A DNA stretch of 59,178 nt from Paraburkholderia silviterrae (lineage in GTDB: Bacteria > Pseudomonadota > Gammaproteobacteria > Burkholderiales > Burkholderiaceae), in NCBI RefSeq assembly GCF_004353915.1, contig NZ_SMRP01000005.1, positions 1 through 59,178 on the forward strand, written 5' to 3'. Under the pieces are notes generated by a model. That model made no database searches and had not been told where the DNA came from. It saw only the letters and a list, made by a program, of their open reading frames with translations. Both the position numbers and the translations under genes were made by a program. Of this stretch, positions 53,637 to 59,178 are shown in pieces (the stretch's first letter is position 1; each line of letters starts with the position of its first letter).

Positions 53637-54392
53637 TTACGCCTCCGGATTGACCTCGACGAACTCGTCGTCGCCTTCGTTGCCGCGCACGGCCGCGACC
53701 ACTTCGTTGACCGCGCTCGCACGGCCTTCCAGGATCGCGTCAGCCACGCCTTGCGTGTAGAGCGCGACAGCCTTGCTGGCGTCGTCGTTGCCCGGGATCA
53801 CGTAGTCGATGCCTTCCGGCGAGTGGTTCGTGTCGACCACGGCGATGACGGGGATGCCCAGCTTGTTGGCTTCCGTCACGGCAATCTTGTGGTAACCGAC
53901 GTCGACCACGAAGATTGCGTCAGGAATGCCGCCCATGTCCTTCACGCCGCCGATCGACTTTTGCAGCTTGGCGATTTCGCGTTCGAACAGGAGCGCTTCC
54001 TTCTTGCTCATCTTCTCGAGCTCGCCTGCCTCGACAGCTGCTTCCATGTCCTTCAGGCGCTTGATCGAAACCTTCAGCGTCTTGAAGTTGGTCAGCATGC
54101 CGCCGAGCCAGCGTGCGTTCACGAACGGCATACCAGCGCGGTTTGCCTCTTCAGCGATCGTGTCGCGCGATTGACGCTTCGTGCCCACGAACAGGATCGT
54201 GCCACGGTTCGATGCCAGCTGACGCACGTACTTCAGTGCGTCGTTGTACATCGGCAGCGTCTTTTCGAGGTTGATGATGTGAATCTTGTTGCGATGACCG
54301 AAAATGAAGGGGGCCATCTTCGGGTTCCAGAAGCGCGTCTGGTGACCGAAGTGGACACCTGCTTCCAGCATTTGGCGCATGGTAACTGCCAT
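53637..54392 (-). CDS. rpsB: 30S ribosomal protein S2
   Basis: The 251-residue protein is S2 of the small subunit. Family segments are [43 protein letters not shown], and [27 protein letters not shown]. The start has GGAG 9 bp upstream. It heads the minus-strand run and has a strong promoter about 230 bp upstream, leaving a long leader. Confidence 0.98.
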   Translation of the reverse strand: MAVTMRQMLEAGVHFGHQTRFWNPKMAPFIFGHRNKIHIINLEKTLPMYNDALKYVRQLASNRGTILFVGTKRQSRDTIAEEANRAGMPFVNARWLGGMLTNFKTLKVSIKRLKDMEAAVEAGELEKMSKKEALLFEREIAKLQKSIGGVKDMGGIPDAIFVVDVGYHKIAVTEANKLGIPVIAVVDTNHSPEGIDYVIPGNDDASKAVALYTQGVADAILEGRASAVNEVVAAVRGNEGDDEFVEVNPEA

Positions 54393-54621
54393 GTTTCAAT
54401 TCTCCGCTAGGGTTGGGTCTTAAGCCGGCTGCCGTATCGGTGCGCCGCCCTCTTTCAGGACTGGCGCGCCCGACACCCTGGGTGCGCCGGCTTGCGATTT
54501 CAACAATTTCTACTAACTCGACGCCGGTATTTTTTGCCCGCGGCGACAGCAGGCATAATCGACTCCCGAACCCCTCCGCACTAGTCTCATCGGAAAGATA
54601 CAGCGAGCGACTTAGCCGAAG

Positions 54622-54651
54622 ATTATAGCACGTAAAACTGACCGCACTCAA
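54622..54651 (-). promoter_or_regulatory. rpsB promoter
   Basis: On the minus strand TTGAGT is followed after 18 bp by a perfect TATAAT. Transcription would start near 54615, giving a leader of about 220 nt before rpsB. The leader (54393-54615) has CGCCGG/CCGGCG complementarities, so S2 feedback control is possible but not shown. The rest of the 54393-54779 gap holds a weak map promoter, with GATAAT at 54742. Confidence 0.7.
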
Positions 54652-54779
54652 GCCAGCTATTACCCTCGGAGGGAGTGCGCCGGCGCGCCTCACGGCGCCC
54701 GCCACACTTCTCAAAAGCCTGCGACCGTGTGGATAAGGTGCGATAATTTCATATTCGACTGCATTTTCGGGCGCACACC

Positions 54780-55601
54780 ATGGCCATTTCGATCAAGAAC
54801 GAACACGACATCGCGCAGATGCGCGTCGCCTGCCGGCTGGCGAGCGAGGTGCTCGACTACATTACGCCGTTCGTCGTAGCGGGCGTCACGACGGGCGAGC
54901 TCGACCGGCTTTGTCACGAATACATGACCAACGTGCAAGGCACGGTGCCCGCGCCGCTGAACTATCAGCCGCCCGGCTACCCGCCCTACCCGAAGGCCAT
55001 CTGCACCTCGGTGAACGACGTGATCTGTCACGGCATTCCGGGCGACAAGGCGCTGAAGAACGGCGACACGCTCAATATCGACATCACCGTCATCAAGGAA
55101 GGCTATTTCGGCGACACGAGCCGCATGTTCATCGTCGGCGAAGGATCGATTCTCGCGAAGCGCCTCGTGCAGACCACTTATGAATGCATGTGGCTCGGCA
55201 TCGACCAGGTGCGCCCGGGCGGCCATTTGGGCGATATCGGCCATGCCATCCAGCGTTACGCGGAATCGCAGGGCTACAGCGTCGTGCGCGAATATTGCGG
55301 CCACGGCATCGGCACGGTGTTCCACGACGAGCCGCAGGTGCTCCATTACGGCCGCCCCGGCACGGGCGTCGAACTGCTGCCCGGCATGATCTTCACCATC
55401 GAGCCGATGATCAACGCCGGCCGCCGCGAGATCCGCACCATGCCGGACCAGTGGACGGTCAAGACCAAGGACCGCAGCCTCTCGGCGCAATGGGAGCACA
55501 CCGTGCTCGTGACCGAGACGGGCTATGAAGTGCTGACGGTTTCGGCCGGCACGCCGGCCAAGCCGGCTATCGTCGCGCAGATGGCGGGCACCGCGGCCTG
55601 A
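54780..55601 (+). CDS. map: Methionine aminopeptidase, type I
   Basis: The 273-residue enzyme removes the first Met from new proteins. Metal ligands are in [43 protein letters not shown] and [10 protein letters not shown]. The gene is divergent from rpsB, as in many proteobacteria, and lies upstream of glnD. A plausible extended -10 (TGCGATAAT) lies about 35 bp upstream of the start. Confidence 0.98.
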   Translation: MAISIKNEHDIAQMRVACRLASEVLDYITPFVVAGVTTGELDRLCHEYMTNVQGTVPAPLNYQPPGYPPYPKAICTSVNDVICHGIPGDKALKNGDTLNIDITVIKEGYFGDTSRMFIVGEGSILAKRLVQTTYECMWLGIDQVRPGGHLGDIGHAIQRYAESQGYSVVREYCGHGIGTVFHDEPQVLHYGRPGTGVELLPGMIFTIEPMINAGRREIRTMPDQWTVKTKDRSLSAQWEHTVLVTETGYEVLTVSAGTPAKPAIVAQMAGTAA

Positions 55602-55887
55602 TCAGGCGTGGGTGTGCGGCCGCCGGTGCAAACCGGGCCTGGCGCCGCACTCAGCACCACGCCCTGAAAACGAGCGGCAAGGAAACGACGCGGCAAGGCA
55701 GCAACCCAAGGCACCAAACCGGGTCCCAATAAGGTATCAACTGGCATTGCCAGGGCCGACTGGCACCTACCAGGTAGCCACCAGGCACAATCAGGCACGA
55801 CCAGGCACAAACCGGCATCACCCCGCGCCCGCACGGTCCGCCGCCCGGCCGGGCCTCCTCCCAACCGCGCCAAGCGCATCGAAGCCC
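55602..55887. other. Leader between map and glnD
   Basis: These 286 bases hold the decamer repeats listed separately and a CTGGCA-T-TGCCAG inverted repeat at 55741-55753. The glnD reading frame stays open backward through the whole gap, but the translation is low-complexity and does not match the family. Confidence 0.45.
55781..55820 (+). repeat. Four tandem 10-bp repeats upstream of glnD
   Basis: Four successive decamers CCAGGCACAA, TCAGGCACGA, CCAGGCACAA and ACCGGCATCA lie head to tail, about 70 bp before the glnD start. The 10-bp period places them on one face of the helix. Confidence 0.6.
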
Positions 55888-58467
55888 ATGAGCGTTCCCG
55901 CCGTCGCCGCACCCGATACGTCGTCGCTGAAGTCCGACTACAAGGCCGCCAAGGCCGTGTTGCTCGAACGCTTCAAGAGCGCGGCCAACGTCGACTCGCT
56001 GATGCGGGCGCTCGCCCGCACCACCGACGACACCCTGCGCCGCGCCTGGAGCCTGTGCGAGCTGCCGGCCTCGCTCGCGCTCGTCGCCGTGGGCGGTTTC
56101 GGGCGCGGCGAGCTCGCGCCGTACTCCGACGTCGATATTCTCGTGCTGCTCCCCGACGACGAAGCGCTTGCGCCGCTCGAAGCGCGCATCGAGCGCTTCA
56201 TCGGCCTTGCGTGGGACCTTGGACTCGAAATCGGCAGTAGCGTGCGCAGCGTCTCGCAATGCCTCGAAGAGGCCGCCAACGACGTGACTGTGCGCACGTC
56301 GCTGCTCGAGGCGCGCCGCCTCACGGGCAGCCCGACTCTGTTCGGCGACTTCGCGCAGCGCTACCGCGACGCCATGGACCCGCGCGCGTTCTTCCAGGCG
56401 AAAGTGCTGGAGATGCGCCAGCGCCATGCGCGTTTCCAGGACACACCTTACGCGCTGGAACCCAACGTCAAGGAAAGCCCCGGCGGCCTGCGCGACCTTC
56501 AATTGATCCTCTGGGTCACGGAGGCCGCGGCATTTGGCAGCAGCTGGAAAGAGCTCGATCAGCGCGGACTCATTACGGAGCGCGAAGCGCGCGAGCTGCG
56601 CCGCAACGAGGCGTTCCTGAAAACGCTGCGCGCGCGCCTGCACGTCCTCGCCGGCCGCCGCCAGGACATCCTCGTATTCGACCTGCAGACAAGCGTGGCC
56701 GAAAGCTTCGGTTACTCGGCAAGTGCGGCGCGGCGCGCGAGCGAGCATCTCATGCGCCGCTATTATTGGGCCGCCAAGGCGGTCACGCAGCTTTCGACCA
56801 TCCTCATCCAGAACATCGAGGCGCAGCTCTTCCCAAGCACGAGCGGCGTCACGCGCACCCTCTCGGACCATTTCGTCGAAAAACAGGGCATGATCGAAAT
56901 CGTGACCGACGACGTGTTCGAGCGCGAACCGCACGCCATCCTCGAAGCCTTTCTGCTTTACGAGCAAGTGCCCGGCGTGAAGGGGCTTTCGGCGCGCACC
57001 ATGCGCGCGCTGTACAACGCGCGCGAGAAGATGGACCAGCACTGGCGCCGCGATCCGGAAAACCGCCGGCTCTTCATGGCGATCATCAAGGAGCCCGCGG
57101 GCATCACGCATGCCATGCGGCTCATGAACCAGACGAGCGTGCTGGGCCGCTATCTGTTGAACTTCCGGCGCATCGTCGGGCAGATGCAGCACGACCTCTA
57201 TCACGTCTACACGGTCGATCAGCACATCCTGATGGTGCTGCGCAACATCCGCCGTTTCGCCGTTGCCGAGCACGCGCATGAGTACCCGTTCTGCAGCCAG
57301 ATCATCGCCAATTTCGAGCGGCCCTGGGTGCTCTACGTGGCGGCGCTCTTTCACGACATCGCCAAGGGGCGCGGCGGCGACCATTCGCAGCTCGGCATGG
57401 CCGACGCGCGGCGTTTTTGCCGCGAGCATGACATCGTCGGCGAAGACGCCGACCTGATCGTCTGGCTCGTGCAGCAGCACCTGACGATGAGCCAGGTCGC
57501 CCAAAAGCAGGACACGAGCGACCCCGAAGTGGTGAAGCGCTTTGCCGATCTGGTGGGCACGGAGCGGCGGCTTTCGGCGCTCTATCTGCTGACCGTCGCC
57601 GATATCCGCGGCACGAGCCCCAAGGTCTGGAACAACTGGAAAGGCAAGCTGCTCGAGGACCTCTACCGTTCGGCGCTCGCCGTGCTCGGCGGCGCCGAGC
57701 CCGACGCGCACTCCGAGCTCAAGACGCGCCAGGAGCTGGCGCTCGCGCTGCTGCGCCTCGAAACGGTGCCGGAGCATGCGCACCGTGCGCTGTGGGACAA
57801 GCTCGACGTCGGCTATTTCCTGCGCCACGACGCCGCCGACATCGCGTGGCAGACGCGCGTGCTCTACCGCCACGTGGAGACGCCCTCGCCCGTCGTGCGC
57901 GCGCGGCCCTCACCGGTCGGCGAGGCGCTGCAAGTGCTCGTCTACGCGAAAGACCGGCCGGACCTGTTCGCCACCATGTGTGCCTATTTCGACCGCAGCG
58001 GCCTGTCCGTGCTCGACGCGCGCGTGAGCACGACGCGCCACGGTTATGCGCTCGATAACTTCATCGTCGCCCACACCGAGGGCGATGTGCATTACCGCGA
58101 TATCGCGAACCTGGTCGAGCAGGAGCTCGCCCAGCGCCTCAGTGCGTCCGGCAATGCGCTGCCCGAGCCATCGAAAGGGCGGCTCTCGCGCCTGTCGCGC
58201 ACCTTCCCGGTCACGCCAAGGGTCGACCTGCGGGCCGACGAGCGCGGCCAATACTACATCCTGTCCGTATCGGCGAACGATCGGCCAGGCCTCCTTTATT
58301 CCATCGCGCGCGTGCTGGCCGAGCACCGCATCGGCGTCCAGGCGGCGCGGATCAATACGCTCGGCGAGCGCGTGGAGGACGTGTTTCTGCTCGACGGCTC
58401 GGGTTTATCCGACAACCGCCAGCAGATCCGCGTCGAAACCGAACTGCTGCGCGCGATAGCAGTGTGA
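55888..58467 (+). CDS. glnD: PII uridylyltransferase / uridylyl-removing enzyme
   Basis: The 859-residue protein senses glutamine and modifies the PII nitrogen signal proteins. The nucleotidyltransferase domain has [20 protein letters not shown] near residue 69. The HD domain for deuridylylation has [18 protein letters not shown] near residue 487. Two C-terminal ACT domains (about residues 684 and 787 onward) bind glutamine. The start at 55888 gives the usual short N-terminus. It follows map in the standard order. Confidence 0.96.
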   Translation: MSVPAVAAPDTSSLKSDYKAAKAVLLERFKSAANVDSLMRALARTTDDTLRRAWSLCELPASLALVAVGGFGRGELAPYSDVDILVLLPDDEALAPLEARIERFIGLAWDLGLEIGSSVRSVSQCLEEAANDVTVRTSLLEARRLTGSPTLFGDFAQRYRDAMDPRAFFQAKVLEMRQRHARFQDTPYALEPNVKESPGGLRDLQLILWVTEAAAFGSSWKELDQRGLITEREARELRRNEAFLKTLRARLHVLAGRRQDILVFDLQTSVAESFGYSASAARRASEHLMRRYYWAAKAVTQLSTILIQNIEAQLFPSTSGVTRTLSDHFVEKQGMIEIVTDDVFEREPHAILEAFLLYEQVPGVKGLSARTMRALYNAREKMDQHWRRDPENRRLFMAIIKEPAGITHAMRLMNQTSVLGRYLLNFRRIVGQMQHDLYHVYTVDQHILMVLRNIRRFAVAEHAHEYPFCSQIIANFERPWVLYVAALFHDIAKGRGGDHSQLGMADARRFCREHDIVGEDADLIVWLVQQHLTMSQVAQKQDTSDPEVVKRFADLVGTERRLSALYLLTVADIRGTSPKVWNNWKGKLLEDLYRSALAVLGGAEPDAHSELKTRQELALALLRLETVPEHAHRALWDKLDVGYFLRHDAADIAWQTRVLYRHVETPSPVVRARPSPVGEALQVLVYAKDRPDLFATMCAYFDRSGLSVLDARVSTTRHGYALDNFIVAHTEGDVHYRDIANLVEQELAQRLSASGNALPEPSKGRLSRLSRTFPVTPRVDLRADERGQYYILSVSANDRPGLLYSIARVLAEHRIGVQAARINTLGERVEDVFLLDGSGLSDNRQQIRVETELLRAIAV

Positions 58468-58492
58468 ATGCAACAGCGAAAGACGTAGAACC

Positions 58493-59178
58493 ATGCGAGC
58501 CAAACTGACAGCCAAACATCCGCGCCCGACCACGCCCGAACGCGCGCCCGTCCGCCGCGGCAGCACCACCGCCCGCAAGCCGGTGCGGCCGGCCGAGGCG
58601 CGGCCAGCTGAAGGGCGGCCCGCACAAGCGCGCCCGTCCGCGGCGAAGCCGGGCGGGAAACCCACCTCCGGGAAACCGGCGACGGCGCGCGAGCGCGACA
58701 CGTCGGGCCGTCCCGCTCGCGCGCCGCGCGAAGGCGGCGGCTATGGCGACGAGCGTCGCCGCCGCGATTCGAGCGCCCGGGACGACGCGCCGCACAGCGC
58801 CAAATCGTGGGACCGCGATTCGCGGCCGGCACGCCGCGCCGAAGGCGATGAGCGACGCCCTTTCCGTGCGCGCGATGAAGGCGGCGAGCGGCGCCCCCCG
58901 CGTCGCAGCGATGACGCAAGCCAGCGTCCCTTCCGTTCACGCGACGAAGGCGGCGAACGAAGCTTCACGCGCCGCAGCGATGACGCAGGCCAGCGTCCCT
59001 TCCGTTCACGTGACGACGGCGGCGAACGCCGCTTCACGCCCCGCAGCGGTGACGCAGGCCAGCGTCCCTTCCGGTCACGTGACGAAGGCGGCGAACGCCG
59101 CTTCACGCCTCGCAGCGGTGACGAAGGCCAGCGCCCCTTCCGTTCACGCGATGAAGGTGGCGAGCGCCGCTTCACGCC
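58493..59178 (+). CDS. Probable 23S rRNA pseudouridine synthase (RluB-like), N-terminal part only
   Basis: The frame runs open to the window edge, giving about 228 residues. All of it is a disordered, Arg/Gly/Pro/Asp-rich region (RAKLTAKHPRPTTPERAPVRRG at the start), with no catalytic domain yet in view. Long basic extensions like this precede the S4 and pseudouridine synthase domains of RluB proteins in Burkholderia, and the gene follows glnD there. The call is by analogy and position. The 3' half of the visible part consists of 23-residue tandem repeats. The gene starts 25 bp after glnD. Confidence 0.55.
   Translation, partial: MRAKLTAKHPRPTTPERAPVRRGSTTARKPVRPAEARPAEGRPAQARPSAAKPGGKPTSGKPATARERDTSGRPARAPREGGGYGDERRRRDSSARDDAPHSAKSWDRDSRPARRAEGDERRPFRARDEGGERRPPRRSDDASQRPFRSRDEGGERSFTRRSDDAGQRPFRSRDDGGERRFTPRSGDAGQRPFRSRDEGGERRFTPRSGDEGQRPFRSRDEGGERRFT
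58852..59178 (+). repeat. 69-bp tandem repeats in the coding N-terminal extension
   Basis: Units start at 58852, 58921, 58990, 59059 and 59128, each 69 bp (23 codons) apart. The first is diverged and the last is cut by the window edge. Each encodes a segment like QRPFRSRDEGGERRFTPRS. The units at 58990, 59059 and 59128 are nearly identical, which suggests recent expansion. Confidence 0.9.

Noticed and set aside
55651..57873. 740-codon minus-strand frame opposite glnD
   Set aside because: It is a shadow of glnD, whose catalytic and ACT motifs are clear.
58741..59175. 144-codon minus-strand repeat protein at the right end
   Set aside because: It is the reverse reading of the 69-bp coding repeats. 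The plus frame follows glnD and starts properly.
58852..59178. CRISPR array
   Set aside because: The repeats are contiguous 69-bp coding units with no spacers.

Overview
The window is a stretch of chromosome from a high-GC betaproteobacterium of the Burkholderiaceae, most likely Paraburkholderia, Caballeronia or Burkholderia. This rests on the gene order rpsB-tsf-pyrH-frr-uppS-cdsA-dxr-rseP-bamA-skp-lpxD-fabZ-lpxA-lpxB-rnhB, on the divergent ppsA/ppsR pair, and on protein sequences such as a small Gly/Cys-rich lipoprotein and a long basic extension on a pseudouridine-synthase-like protein. No rRNA, tRNA, CRISPR array, integrase or intact insertion sequence was seen.

Layout. (1) 1-2718: 3' part of a large trimeric autotransporter adhesin, ending at a bidirectional terminator shared with the next block. 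(2) 2837-9702, minus strand: a ureide (purine-breakdown) cluster with an FCD-type GntR regulator, an NCS1 nucleobase/ureide transporter, an Asp/hydantoin/allantoin-type racemase, puuE, uraD, alc and allA. (3) 10016-16080: ldcA, tadA coupled to a DUF1992 gene, a small lipoprotein, tyrB, and aroP divergent from an Lrp/AsnC regulator. (4) 16422-25628: an accessory block with a complete type I Wadjet operon (jetABCD), a DnaQ-like exonuclease that is less GC-rich than its neighbours, and an abiEi/abiEii type IV toxin-antitoxin pair. The AbiE module is bracketed by two copies of the same 24-bp palindromic element, and the block ends at the 3' end of guaA. (5) 25892-32553: guaB-membrane protein-guaA, an EamA transporter, and ratA-rnfH divergent from smpB. 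(6) 32688-38861: nfeD-SPFH protease-partner pair, and ppsA with its regulator ppsR. (7) 38076-54392: a long minus-strand housekeeping run for translation (rpsB, tsf, frr), UMP kinase, isoprenoid and phospholipid synthesis, outer-membrane assembly and lipid A synthesis. (8) 54780-59178: map, glnD and the start of an RNA pseudouridine-synthase-like gene whose N-terminal extension is built of 69-bp tandem repeats.

How the genes work together. The ureide cluster imports and dismantles allantoin to glyoxylate and nitrogen. The tyrB/aroP/Lrp group looks like an aromatic amino-acid module. Block 4 is a defence island: Wadjet cleaves small circular DNA and AbiE acts in abortive infection or plasmid stabilisation. 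The most unusual sequence signals are the paired palindromes around AbiE, a perfect 12-bp inverted repeat beside guaA, duplicated GntR-type operators, a perfect 14-bp palindrome between aroP and the Lrp gene, and paired GC-rich hairpins upstream of pyrH.
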